Shown here: positions 1-7,231 of the stretch, one piece after another | How the letters are laid out: the number at the start of each line of letters is the position of its first letter | Position numbering within the stretch: position 1 is the stretch's first letter | Assembly: GCA_016183145.1 (NCBI GenBank) | Contig: JACPFE010000245.1 | Location: 1-10,947, forward strand | Origin: Deltaproteobacteria bacterium | GTDB taxonomy: Bacteria > Desulfobacterota > Binatia > UBA9968 | DNA: 10,947 nt | Direction of reading: 5' to 3' | Translations under genes and position numbers: made by a program | Notes under the pieces: generated by a model | The model's input: the letters and a program-made list of their open reading frames with translations, nothing else | Database searches by the model: none | Told to the model about the DNA's origin: nothing

Positions 1-859
1 ATTTGTCCCGCCGATAGGCGCCGAGGCCGGGACGGTAGCTCTTGTCGTCAAGAAACTGCTTCATTCCCTGCTCGCGGCCGCGCTCGGGGTCTAGCAAAAT
101 CATCTGATCGGATTTTGCGGTCAGGTAATCGGCGGCCTGCTCCCAGGTCATCTCGCTCGAAAGCTTGAACGCAACCTTGGCTGTGCGCAGGGCGGTTGGA
201 TTCTTCTTCAGCAGCGTTTGGGCGAGCTCGCGCGTGCGCTCGCGCAACCGAGCCCGCGGCACCGCCTCGGTAACAAGCCCCATGCCGGCCGCCTTGGCGC
301 CGCTGAAATCCTCCCCGGTCATTACGTAATACAGCGCGGCGCGCTGATTCATCACCACCGATACCGCCTTCGACACCACACCGGCGGGAATGATGCCCCA
401 GTTGATCTCCGACAGCCCGAATGTGGCCTCCTCTGCGGCGATGGCCAAGTCGCACGCAATCACCGGGGTGAACGCGCCGCCGAAGCACCAGCCGTTCACC
501 ATGGCGATCGTGGGCTTCGGATAGTAGAGAAGCCGCCGCCACTGCCAAGTCCCGTTCACCCGGTAAACGCGCATCCTTTCGATATCGGAGAGAGCATCGG
601 TGGCGCCGAAATAGCCCCTGAGGTCCATGCCCGCTGAAAATGAATCGCCGGCTCCGGTAAGCACGAGCACGCCGCAGCGCTCATCGACCTCCAGCGCATC
701 GATCACTTGGGCCATCTCCTGAGCCATTTCAACGTTGATGGCATTTTTCTTCTCCGGCCGATTCAGCGTCACCCAGGCAATCCCGTCCTCGAACTCCACC
801 ACAACGGTTTTGCCCCACGGCTCCGGCGCACCGCCCTCTGTTTTGGTAGTTGTCGTCAT
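1..859 (-). CDS. p-Hydroxycinnamoyl-CoA hydratase/lyase-like crotonase (3' end cut by window)
   Basis: Crotonase-fold enzyme closest, as I recall the sequences, to hydroxycinnamoyl-CoA hydratase/lyase (HCHL), which hydrates feruloyl- or coumaroyl-CoA and splits it into an aromatic aldehyde and acetyl-CoA in the cytoplasm. The 286 codons present look nearly complete: the HCHL-like ending GREQGMKQFLDDKS is at residues 261-274 and only a few residues should lie off the edge. Visible motifs are LNRPEKKNA (32-40), AGMDL (76-80; Met78 would be the oxyanion-hole residue), VNGWCFGGAF (121-130) and GLSEINWG (148-155; Glu151 matches the catalytic Glu143 of Pseudomonas HCHL). Tyr83 matches Tyr75, but the position of Tyr239 is Thr247 and that of Ser123 is Thr131, so the substrate may differ. 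The ATG at 859 overlaps the stop of a 20-codon leader ORF (ATGA), and AGGAG lies 8 nt upstream. A general enoyl-CoA hydratase is the alternative. Confidence 0.87.
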   Translation of the reverse strand, partial: MTTTTKTEGGAPEPWGKTVVVEFEDGIAWVTLNRPEKKNAINVEMAQEMAQVIDALEVDERCGVLVLTGAGDSFSAGMDLRGYFGATDALSDIERMRVYRVNGTWQWRRLLYYPKPTIAMVNGWCFGGAFTPVIACDLAIAAEEATFGLSEINWGIIPAGVVSKAVSVVMNQRAALYYVMTGEDFSGAKAAGMGLVTEAVPRARLRERTRELAQTLLKKNPTALRTAKVAFKLSSEMTWEQAADYLTAKSDQMILLDPERGREQGMKQFLDDKSYRPGLGAYRRDK

Positions 860-918
860 TGGCGTTTCTCCTGCAATGCTTTGTGGATTCGACCGCGCAG
901 ATAATTCGGCTCACACAT
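856..918 (-). CDS. 20-aa leader ORF coupled to the hydratase/lyase gene
   Basis: I do not recognise this peptide. It starts MCEPNYLRGR and continues with a basic, helix-like half ending in KRQ; there is no signal or membrane segment. The case for translation is structural. A very strong Shine-Dalgarno (AGGGAGG, 927-933) lies 8 nt before its ATG, and its TGA stop overlaps the ATG of the downstream hydratase/lyase gene as ATGA. A second Shine-Dalgarno (868-872) inside the ORF serves the downstream gene. This is the layout expected for translational coupling or a regulatory leader peptide. A chance ORF with a good upstream purine tract is the alternative. Confidence 0.5.
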   Translation of the reverse strand: MCEPNYLRGRIHKALQEKRQ

Positions 919-1221
919 GAAAGATTCCTCCCTAGCGGTACAACATATAGCCTTTTATCCCCAAAGCGTGCGAGCAATCAAGGTCCGGGAAGATCCTGAC
1001 AGGAGCAATGGGGAAAAACTAAACCCCAGTGCAGCTATGTGAATTGTGGAGCGCCGAAGCTGCAGCACCCCCAGGATTGAACTGAACACAAGGTGAAAAA
1101 TCACGCGATTTGTCAGACGAGGAATTCCAACCAATCTCGGCCTGATTACGTTCTTCTAGTGAAACGAAAACGGCAGTTTGACCAAGAAGCTGTCAAGCAA
1201 TTCCCATTGGCGTGCTGGCGA
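919..1221. other. Intergenic region between the exporter permease and the hydratase/lyase unit
   Basis: About 300 bp with no convincing gene on either strand. It should hold the 3' end of the exporter mRNA and the promoter of the leader/hydratase unit. I see weak hairpins only: TGGGG/CCCCA (1009-1013 with 1024-1028) and TGCAGCT/AGCTGCA (1030-1036 with 1068-1074), without a U-run. On the minus strand TTGATT, 16 nt, then GATAAA within roughly 955-990 is a poor sigma-70-like match. Unlike the other block boundaries, it has no heptamer array. Confidence 0.6.
927..933 (-). promoter_or_regulatory. Strong Shine-Dalgarno for the leader ORF
   Basis: The minus strand reads AGGGAGG, 8 nt from the ATG at 918. 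It is the strongest ribosome-binding site at the left end of the window. It favours translation beginning at the short leader rather than only at the hydratase/lyase ATG. Confidence 0.6.
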
Positions 1222-2439
1222 TTACTCGTATCTCAGCGCTTCGATAGGATCGAGGGTCGAAGCTTTTTTCGCCGGATAGAAGCCGAAGAAGACGCCGACG
1301 GCGCCGGAGAACAGAAACGCGATGGCGACGATCGAAGGGCTGACGAGAGTCGGCCAGTTGGCCCAGAATTTCAGAACCTCCGAGCTGCCGATCCCCAAAA
1401 GAATCCCGATGCCGCCGCCCGTGGCGGCCATCACCGCGGCTTCGACGAGAAACTGCATCATGATGTCGCGGCCGCGCGCGCCCACGGCCATGCGGATGCC
1501 GATCTCGCTGGTTCTTTCGGTCACCGAGACGAGCATGATGTTCATGATGCCGATGCCGCCGACGAGCAGCGAAATTCCGGCGACGCTGCCCAAAAGAACC
1601 GCCATCACCCGCGCGGTGCTCTGCGCCGCTTCGGCGATATCGGAAAGATTGCGAACCATGAAATCGTCCTCGCGGTCCGGCCCGATACGGTGGCGCTGGC
1701 GCAACAGCGCGGTCATTTGTTCCTGCGCCTCTACCACGCGCTCGGCGCTCACCGCCTTGACAACGATACTTTGCACGTGGGTGATCCGCATCAGACGTTT
1801 CTGCATCGTGGTATACGGGATCATGACCGTGTCGTCCTGGTCCGTCCCCTGGGCGCTCTGGCCTTTGCCGGCGAGCACGCCGACGACGCGAAATGGAATA
1901 TTGCGGATGCGGATCACGCTGTCGATGGGATCGTCGTTGCCGAAGAGATTGGTGACCACCGTCTGACCGATGATCGCGACCTTGGCCGCGCTCTCGATGT
2001 CGCCGTCGTGAACGAACCGCCCCGACTCGATTTGCCAATCGCGGATTTGCTGAAACTCCGGCGCGACGCCCTGAGTGAGCGTCCCCCAGTTAAGATTCCC
2101 CGCGATCACCTGCTCTTGCCGGCGCAGAACGGGCGACGCGAAGGACACGGCGGCTATTTCCTGTCTGATCGCCCGCGCATCGCTGTCCAGCAGCGTGTTG
2201 ACACCGCCGGTGCCGCCGCGCACCCCACCCTGGGTCAAGGTTCCCGGCAAAACCACCAGCACGTTGGTGCCGAGGCTGGCGATCTGCGACCGGATGGTCG
2301 CCTTGGCGCCCTCGCCGATGGCCACCATGGCGATGACGGCGCCGACGCCGATGATGATGCCGAGCATGGTCAGAAAGGAGCGTAGTTTGTTTCGCCCCAG
2401 CGCCCGCAGGGCGATTCTTAGAGTCATCAGCCAGTTCAT
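1222..2439 (-). CDS. MacB/FtsX-type ABC transporter permease
   Basis: Inner-membrane subunit of a tripartite MacAB-type ABC system, which uses ATP hydrolysis to drive export of drugs, peptides or lipids through a periplasmic adaptor. The 405 residues show the standard MacB membrane topology: TM1 at about 20-42, a large periplasmic domain (about 45-275), then TM2 (278-306), TM3 (327-352) and TM4 (366-389). The conserved cytoplasmic segment SVTERTSEIGIRMAVGA (305-321) and the ending DPIEALRYE are typical. The ATG at 2439 directly follows the stop of the ATPase gene (TAGATG), with AGGGGA just upstream. E. coli MacB fuses ATPase and permease; here they are separate genes, as in many FtsX/LolCDE-like systems. 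The cargo cannot be read from sequence. Confidence 0.93.
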   Translation of the reverse strand: MNWLMTLRIALRALGRNKLRSFLTMLGIIIGVGAVIAMVAIGEGAKATIRSQIASLGTNVLVVLPGTLTQGGVRGGTGGVNTLLDSDARAIRQEIAAVSFASPVLRRQEQVIAGNLNWGTLTQGVAPEFQQIRDWQIESGRFVHDGDIESAAKVAIIGQTVVTNLFGNDDPIDSVIRIRNIPFRVVGVLAGKGQSAQGTDQDDTVMIPYTTMQKRLMRITHVQSIVVKAVSAERVVEAQEQMTALLRQRHRIGPDREDDFMVRNLSDIAEAAQSTARVMAVLLGSVAGISLLVGGIGIMNIMLVSVTERTSEIGIRMAVGARGRDIMMQFLVEAAVMAATGGGIGILLGIGSSEVLKFWANWPTLVSPSIVAIAFLFSGAVGVFFGFYPAKKASTLDPIEALRYE

Positions 2440-3162
2440 CTAAATCCCCTGCGGCTGCGCGAGGCCCGTCACGGCTTCGTTCAACCGGTCCGAGACCACC
2501 AGCCCGTCCTTGAATTGAATCTGCCTTCTGGCATGGACGGCGATGTCGGGCTCGTGGGTCACAAGTATAATGGTCATCCCCTGCTCCACGTTGAGCCGTT
2601 CAAACAGCGCCATGATCTCGCCGCTCGTGGCCGAATCGAGATTGCCCGTGGGCTCATCGGCAAGGATCAGCGACGGCCGGTTGACCAACGCCCGGGCGAT
2701 GGCGACGCGTTGCTGTTGCCCGCCGGACAACTGATTGGGAAGATGGTCCACCCGATTGCCCAGTCCAACCAGCGCCAGCACATCCAAGGCACGCTCATGG
2801 CGCCGCTTCCCCGCATAGCCGTTGTACATCATCGGCAGCTCGACGTTTTCCACCGCCGAAGTCCGCGCCAGCAGATTGAAGCCCTGAAAGACAAAGCCGA
2901 TCCGTTTGTTACGAAGATGAGCCCATTCATTGCGCGACAACGATCCGACTTCCTCGCCTTCCAAAAAGTATTTGCCGCTCGTGGGGTGGTCGAGGCATCC
3001 CAAGATATTCATGAAGGTGGATTTACCGGAGCCCGACGCCCCCATGACCGCGACGAATTCTCCACGCTCGATAACGACACTGACTCCGCGCAGCGCCGGC
3101 ACCTCCACCTCGCCCATGCGATAGATCTTGTGAACGTTTTCGACCCGGATTAGCTCGCTCAT
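2440..3162 (-). CDS. MacB/LolD-type ABC transporter ATPase
   Basis: Cytoplasmic nucleotide-binding subunit that should dimerise under the adjacent permease. All ABC motifs are intact in 240 residues: Walker A GASGSGKST (41-49), Q-loop Gln93, signature LSGGQQQR (145-152), Walker B LILADEP (165-171) with catalytic Glu170, D-loop NLDS (174-177) and switch His203 in VTHEPD. The LLARTSAVENVELPM region (97-111) and the ADEPTGNLDS block are characteristic of the MacB/LolD/FtsE branch. The ATG overlaps the stop of the membrane-fusion gene (ATGA, 3159-3162), and the gene abuts the permease, so subunit stoichiometry is probably set by translational coupling. Confidence 0.95.
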   Translation of the reverse strand: MSELIRVENVHKIYRMGEVEVPALRGVSVVIERGEFVAVMGASGSGKSTFMNILGCLDHPTSGKYFLEGEEVGSLSRNEWAHLRNKRIGFVFQGFNLLARTSAVENVELPMMYNGYAGKRRHERALDVLALVGLGNRVDHLPNQLSGGQQQRVAIARALVNRPSLILADEPTGNLDSATSGEIMALFERLNVEQGMTIILVTHEPDIAVHARRQIQFKDGLVVSDRLNEAVTGLAQPQGI

Positions 3163-4448
3163 CGGAATCCAAAAAATCGCGGCCCGCCCGGTTGGAACGG
3201 GTTGGCAACGCCGGTCTGGCTCTGGGCGCCGCTCGCCATGCCGATGATGACCGGATCGTTTTCCTTAAGGTCGCCCGAAATAACCTCGGTCTTGGAGCCG
3301 TCACTGATGCCCAACTGGACATCCACCGCTTGTGCTTTGGCGTCTCGAAGCAGGTAGATGCGCACCTCGCGCAGGCGGCGGGCCTCCCCACCGCCACCGC
3401 CCCCCGAGCGGCTGGTGCGCCGTGCGCCGGGCCTGGGCGCGGTTCTGCTTTGCTCTTTACGCAAGAGTTCCTGAGCCTCGTTTTTCTCTTCCGGCGGCTT
3501 GAAGCGGATCGCCATGTTGGGAATCGACAAGACGTCTTCCTTTTGGCTCACCAGAAACTGCACGTTGGCGGTCATGCCGGGCTTGAGCAGGAGCTCCTTG
3601 TTGTCGATGCGCACCACCGCGTTATAGGTGACGACGTTTTGCACCATGGAGGGGGCGTTGCGAACTTGCGAGACCTTGCCCCTGAAGCGGCGTGTCGGAA
3701 AAGCATCCACGGTGAAGGTAACTTCTTGAGTCTCCCAAACGTTGCCGACGTCCGCTTCGTCTACGCTGGTATGCACCTCCATTTTTGACAGATCGTTGGC
3801 GATCGTGAATAGCGTGGGCGCTTGCAAAGAAGCTGCGACGGTTTGTCCGACGTCGATATTGCGCGAGATAACGATGCCATCCACCGGCGAGCGAATGACA
3901 GTATTGTCGAGATCGACCCGCACCTGATTCAAGGCCGCCTGGGCCTGTGAGACCTGAGCCCGGTTCACCTCGAACTGCGCCACGGCGGCGTCATATGCGG
4001 TCTGAGCCGCGTCGAGTTCGCTTTGAGCGACGAGATCCCGCGTCTTGAGTTCCTTGTTGCGCTTCAGAGTTCGCTCTGCGTCGGCAACGGTGACCCGCGC
4101 TTTTGCCAAACTCGATTGCGCCGCGGTCAGGTTGGCCCATGCCTGATCCACTGCGGCTTTGAATTTGTCCTGGTTTATCTGCGCGACCGCCTGTCCTGCT
4201 TTTACCTTGGAGTTGAAGTCCACATAGAGCTTCTCAATGGTTCCTGAGACCTGGCTACCGACCAGCACGGTGACGACGGCCTGTAACGTTCCCGTCGAAG
4301 CAACCACCTGGCGGACATTGCCGCGGCTGACCGGCACGGTAGCATATGCGGACTCCTTGGCGCTGTTTCCCATGCGCCAGTAGCCGAAGCCGGCGCCGGC
4401 GATCATCAGCAACAGGATGACAATGATTACAACGCGTTTTCTGTTCAT
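3159..4448 (-). CDS. MacA-like membrane-fusion (periplasmic adaptor) protein
   Basis: Periplasmic adaptor of the HlyD/RND membrane-fusion family, expected to join the MacB-type permease to an outer-membrane channel; no TolC-like gene is in the window. An N-terminal anchor (about 6-23) is followed by the first lipoyl half (GSQVSGTIEKLYVDF, 64-78), a coiled-coil hairpin (about 95-180, rich in A, Q and heptad-spaced hydrophobics), the second lipoyl half (VIRSPVDGIVISRNIDVGQTV, about 184-204), then beta-barrel and membrane-proximal domains. A charged low-complexity linker (318-358) with six glycines in a row interrupts the C-terminal part. Its ATG overlaps the stop of the upstream split-barrel gene (ATGA, 4445-4448), and its stop overlaps the ATPase start. 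Confidence 0.92.
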   Translation of the reverse strand: MNRKRVVIIVILLLMIAGAGFGYWRMGNSAKESAYATVPVSRGNVRQVVASTGTLQAVVTVLVGSQVSGTIEKLYVDFNSKVKAGQAVAQINQDKFKAAVDQAWANLTAAQSSLAKARVTVADAERTLKRNKELKTRDLVAQSELDAAQTAYDAAVAQFEVNRAQVSQAQAALNQVRVDLDNTVIRSPVDGIVISRNIDVGQTVAASLQAPTLFTIANDLSKMEVHTSVDEADVGNVWETQEVTFTVDAFPTRRFRGKVSQVRNAPSMVQNVVTYNAVVRIDNKELLLKPGMTANVQFLVSQKEDVLSIPNMAIRFKPPEEKNEAQELLRKEQSRTAPRPGARRTSRSGGGGGGEARRLREVRIYLLRDAKAQAVDVQLGISDGSKTEVISGDLKENDPVIIGMASGAQSQTGVANPFQPGGPRFFGFR

Positions 4449-4921
4449 GGCTCCCCGCGCAGAATGCGAAAAACTTTCACGCTGAAATCGTTGGCGTCGC
4501 GCTCACTCATGCGCCGATACGCCAATCCGGTGGTGATCTCGGCGTTGGGCTCTTGATCTTCGACGACCTGCTCCAATGTGACTCGGAAGCGCGAAACCGG
4601 TGCTGCGCCCGCCATTTCATGCTGCAGCTCGCACACGCTTCCTTTCAGGTAATAATTGACCGCCTGGTCGATGATCATCAGCGTAACCTTACCTGTCCGT
4701 CTAAGGTTGTGCGCCGTCGAGCTGTCCTTCCACAGCGCCATGTCCAGCGTCGATGAGTTCTGCGCCACCACCTCGTAATAGGACAGCAAAGCGGGATGTG
4801 CCCATCCCTGCTCGTCGATGGTGAAGATCGGAATGATCTTGCCTTCGTGGAAATCGATTTCCCGCCCGCTCAGCCGGTTGACCAATGCCTGCGTGAGTTC
4901 TTTGCCGACGATTCGCGACAT
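4445..4921 (-). CDS. FMN-binding split-barrel (PNPOx-like) family protein
   Basis: A 158-residue protein with the look of the pyridoxamine-5'-phosphate-oxidase-like split barrel, which usually binds FMN, F420 or haem as a dimer. Support: an early strand IIPIFTIDEQGWAHPALLS (29-47), a central block ending SSTAHNLRRTGKVTLMI (67-83), and a later strand NYYLKGSVCEL (89-99). It is not PdxH itself: it is shorter and I see no PdxH C-terminal signature. The start has no clear Shine-Dalgarno, but the frame fits. Its stop overlaps the ATG of the membrane-fusion gene, which is unexpected for a soluble flavoprotein and ties it to the exporter operon. Substrate unknown. Confidence 0.75.
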   Translation of the reverse strand: MSRIVGKELTQALVNRLSGREIDFHEGKIIPIFTIDEQGWAHPALLSYYEVVAQNSSTLDMALWKDSSTAHNLRRTGKVTLMIIDQAVNYYLKGSVCELQHEMAGAAPVSRFRVTLEQVVEDQEPNAEITTGLAYRRMSERDANDFSVKVFRILRGEP

Positions 4922-4953
4922 CTGATATTTAGACGAAGAATAAGCCGGATCGT

Positions 4954-5427
4954 CTATTCCGAAACCGGCAATTCCTGACGTTTGCCGAACCCCTGTTCAT
5001 TGTCGATAAAAAACACTCTTTGCGGGACAACGCAGTAAAACTTGACCTTTAGGAACGCCTTATAAAAAACGCCGCTCGCCGGATCGGTAAAAAGTTTGAT
5101 CACTCCGGGGTACTTGCGCGCGTAGACCGCCATCGCCTTGGCTTTCTCCAAGACTCCGTCCACGAGAGTGACGGCGCCTTCCAGCTGGATGCCTTTGATT
5201 TGCCGCCAGTCATGATAATCTTCCTGAATCGTGACGGCGACCCGCGGGTTGGCCGCCAGGTTCTGGCAGTGGCGCGAGTCCGGCGCGGAGAAAAAATATA
5301 AACGCAGATCATCGCTGGCGTAAAAAACCGTCGCCGCCCAAGGAACATCGCCCGCCGAGGTCGCCAGTGTCATGGTGTTATGCGCCTGGATATAATCGAG
5401 AATTTGCCGTTTTAAGCCGTCAGTCAT
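4954..5427 (-). CDS. Small FMN-binding split-barrel (PNPOx-like) protein
   Basis: A 157-residue pyridoxamine-5'-phosphate-oxidase-like protein of a different subgroup from its neighbour. The opening block NTMTLATSAGDVPWAATVFY (17-36), then LYFFSAPDSRHCQNLAANPR (43-62) and WRQIKGIQLEGAV (74-86), form the standard split-barrel pattern seen in small flavin reductase-like and general-stress proteins. It probably binds FMN in the cytoplasm; the reaction is unknown. The ATG at 5427 lies 15 nt from the end of the heptamer hairpin at 5443-5515, with only a weak AGAG upstream. It is separated by 32 bp from the next split-barrel gene, and the two resemble each other only distantly. Confidence 0.78.
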   Translation of the reverse strand: MTDGLKRQILDYIQAHNTMTLATSAGDVPWAATVFYASDDLRLYFFSAPDSRHCQNLAANPRVAVTIQEDYHDWRQIKGIQLEGAVTLVDGVLEKAKAMAVYARKYPGVIKLFTDPASGVFYKAFLKVKFYCVVPQRVFFIDNEQGFGKRQELPVSE

Positions 5428-5442
5428 GGCGCTCTAATCAAT

Positions 5443-5515
5443 AGTAACGAGTGCTGAGTCCTGAGTGCCGAATCCCCTCTCCCACTCAGCACTCAGGACT
5501 CGTTACTCAGCACTA
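5443..5515. repeat. Inverted heptamer array, ACTCAG+N type (boundary 3/4)
   Basis: The left arm reads as 7-base units AACGAGT (5446-5452), GCTGAGT (5453-5459), CCTGAGT (5460-5466) and GCCGAAT (5467-5473). The right arm has ACTCAGC (5484-5490), ACTCAGG (5491-5497), ACTCGTT (5498-5504) and ACTCAGC (5505-5511). The inner two units of each arm pair in register. The outer two carry the same words in swapped order, so they pair only after a 7-base slip. The array fills the gap between the isomerase and split-barrel genes and contains the isomerase stop codon (5493-5495). No U-run follows on the minus strand. Confidence 0.85.
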
Positions 5516-6581
5516 ACCTGATCGGCGCGCGGCGCAGCGCCGCCAGATCGGCCGCCCCGACACAGAGCATTGCCACTTTGAGCTCATAGAGAACCCCACC
5601 GAGAAATTCTACCACCTTCCGCGGAGACTCCAAAGCCGGCGCCAACAGCGGCTGGCCCAACGCGGCGATGTTTGCGCCCAGGGCGATCGCCTTGGCGATG
5701 TCCAGGCCGCTGCGAATGCCGCCGGAGGCGACCAGTTCCATTTCCGGCAGGCATCGGCGCACGGAAACGAGCGCTTCCTCCGTCGCAATTCCCCAGTTAG
5801 CAAATGCGGCATCCACCGGCTTCCCAGCTTTCGCAGCGCGGGTCGCCTCGACGGCGTACCAGGAAGTTCCGCCTTTACCGGCAACGTCGATGGCGCGCAC
5901 GCCGGCCCGAGCCAACCGTTGGGCGACATCCACGGAAATGCCGCTGCCGACTTCTTTGGCGACCACCGGAACTTCAAGCTCGCCGCAAACCGCCGCGATT
6001 TTTTCCGTTAGTCCTTTGAAATTTCGGTTCCCCTCCGGCTGCACCGCTTCTTGGAGGACGTTGAGGTGAAGAATCAGCCCGTCGGCGCCGATCATTCCGA
6101 CGGCGCGGCGGCATTGCTCGATGCCGTAACCGTAGTTGAGCTGAACCGCGCCGAGATTACCGAGCAGAAGGATATCCGGCGCCAGATCTCTCACCTGAAA
6201 GGAATCGGCCACCGATGGTTCCTCGATGGCGACCCGCTGCGAGCCGACACCCATGCCGAGGCCGAGCTCTTGCGCCGCGGCAGCGAGGTTGCGATTGACC
6301 TTGCGCGCCAACTCGAAGCCGCCTGTCATCGATGAGATCAGCAGCGGCGCCTTGAGTTTTTTTCCGAGAAAAACCGTCGCCACCTCGATCTCGTCGATGT
6401 CTAGCTCGGGCAAGGCATTGTGCGTGAAATGATACCGGTCAAGACCCGTGCCCGACGGACCGGTGACGCTCCCCGTGTCGAGGCAGAGTTCGAGATGCTC
6501 TTTCTTACGCTTTTGAGTTTTGCTGAGGGCTTTTCTAACCCTACGGCGTGACATGATGGGTCGGCAGGCGGCTATGCTCAC
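5493..6581 (-). CDS. fni: Type 2 isopentenyl-diphosphate delta-isomerase (FMN-dependent)
   Basis: Interconverts isopentenyl and dimethylallyl diphosphate using reduced FMN, NAD(P)H and Mg2+; cytoplasmic TIM barrel. Family motifs are complete in 362 codons: KRKKEHLELCL (24-34), SSMTGG (83-88), GSQR (113-116), HLNVLQEAVQPEG (172-184, with the catalytic Gln and Mg2+-binding Glu of the NxxQE motif), KEVGSGIS (209-216), KGGTSWYAVE (236-245), NWGIAT (262-267) and ASGGIRSGLDIAKA (285-298). The GTG at 6581 overlaps the ubiX stop (GTGA); an ATG at 6554 is the alternative and would also keep every motif. Residues 357-362 (VLSNES) and the TGA are encoded inside the heptamer array, so the natural C-terminus was altered or replaced. 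Linkage to ubiX suggests a dedicated dimethylallyl supply. Confidence 0.95.
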   Translation of the reverse strand: MSIAACRPIMSRRRVRKALSKTQKRKKEHLELCLDTGSVTGPSGTGLDRYHFTHNALPELDIDEIEVATVFLGKKLKAPLLISSMTGGFELARKVNRNLAAAAQELGLGMGVGSQRVAIEEPSVADSFQVRDLAPDILLLGNLGAVQLNYGYGIEQCRRAVGMIGADGLILHLNVLQEAVQPEGNRNFKGLTEKIAAVCGELEVPVVAKEVGSGISVDVAQRLARAGVRAIDVAGKGGTSWYAVEATRAAKAGKPVDAAFANWGIATEEALVSVRRCLPEMELVASGGIRSGLDIAKAIALGANIAALGQPLLAPALESPRKVVEFLGGVLYELKVAMLCVGAADLAALRRAPIRLVLSNES

Positions 6582-7231
6582 CGCTGCTTCTTGGCTTCCC
6601 GGCGCGCTTTAGCGGCCGCCAGCGGCGTGGTGTTGCCGGCGTCGGGATGGCGGCTCATCCCTTCGTCGTCCCACCGGTGAAAGAGCTTAACGTCGATATC
6701 AAACTGATCGAGAATGCGCGCAACGGACTGATTGATGACATCGTCAAGCGACTTGGGCCGATGATAAAAGGCCGGCACCGGAGGGAAGATCACCGCCCCC
6801 ATCCGCGTGAGCGCAACCATCGCCTCCAGATGGCCGAGGTGAAGCGGCGTTTCCCGGGCTACCAAGACGAGTTTTTTCCGCTCTTTGAGGATAACGTCGG
6901 CTGCGCGCACCAGAAGATCGCCGCTGAGGGAGTGGGCGATTCCTCCCATGGACTTCATCGAACAAGGGGCGATCACCATTCCCGCGGTGCGAAAGGAGCC
7001 GCTGGCAATGCTCGCGCCGACGTTGTTGATGTCGTGGACGACGTCCGCCAGTGCTTCGACGTCCTTGACCGAATAGGGCGTCTCGACCCCAATGGTCATC
7101 TTGCCCGCCTTGGTTAAGACCAGATGGGTCTCGATATCGTCGAGCTTGGTCAGGATCTCGAGAATCCTCACACCGTAGATCGCGCCGGTGGCGCCGGAGA
7201 TACCAACGATCAATTTTTTCTTGTCACTCAA
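6578..7231 (-). CDS. ubiX: Flavin prenyltransferase UbiX
   Basis: Attaches a dimethylallyl group to reduced FMN, giving prenylated FMN, the cofactor of UbiD-family decarboxylases. The 217 residues carry the flavin loop GISGATGAIYG (10-20), SGSFRTAGMVIAPCSMKSM (77-95), ADVILKERKKLVLVARETPL (111-130) and PAFYHRP (153-159). Lys116, Arg126, Glu127, Tyr156 and Arg172 fall at the same mutual spacing as the active-site residues Lys129, Arg139, Glu140, Tyr169 and Arg185 of Pseudomonas UbiX, as I recall it. A basic tail (about 205-217) extends past the core. It starts with TTG at 7231 overlapping the riboflavin kinase stop (TTGA), with GGAG 8 nt upstream; it ends overlapping the isomerase start. No ubiD gene is in the window. 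Confidence 0.95.
   Translation of the reverse strand: MSDKKKLIVGISGATGAIYGVRILEILTKLDDIETHLVLTKAGKMTIGVETPYSVKDVEALADVVHDINNVGASIASGSFRTAGMVIAPCSMKSMGGIAHSLSGDLLVRAADVILKERKKLVLVARETPLHLGHLEAMVALTRMGAVIFPPVPAFYHRPKSLDDVINQSVARILDQFDIDVKLFHRWDDEGMSRHPDAGNTTPLAAAKARREAKKQR

Noticed and set aside
48..548. Minus-strand open frame with an Arg/Gly-rich product.
   Set aside because: It is a shifted frame inside the hydratase/lyase gene; the true frame shows complete crotonase motifs.
1060..1095. Possible tRNA T-arm-like text near 1082.
   Set aside because: No matching acceptor, D or anticodon arms can be built around it.
1093..2385. Long plus-strand open frame of about 430 codons opposite the permease gene.
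   Set aside because: Its product is rich in D, H, R and A with no fold-like pattern, and the opposite strand encodes an unmistakable MacB-type permease. It is an antisense shadow of high-GC codon use.
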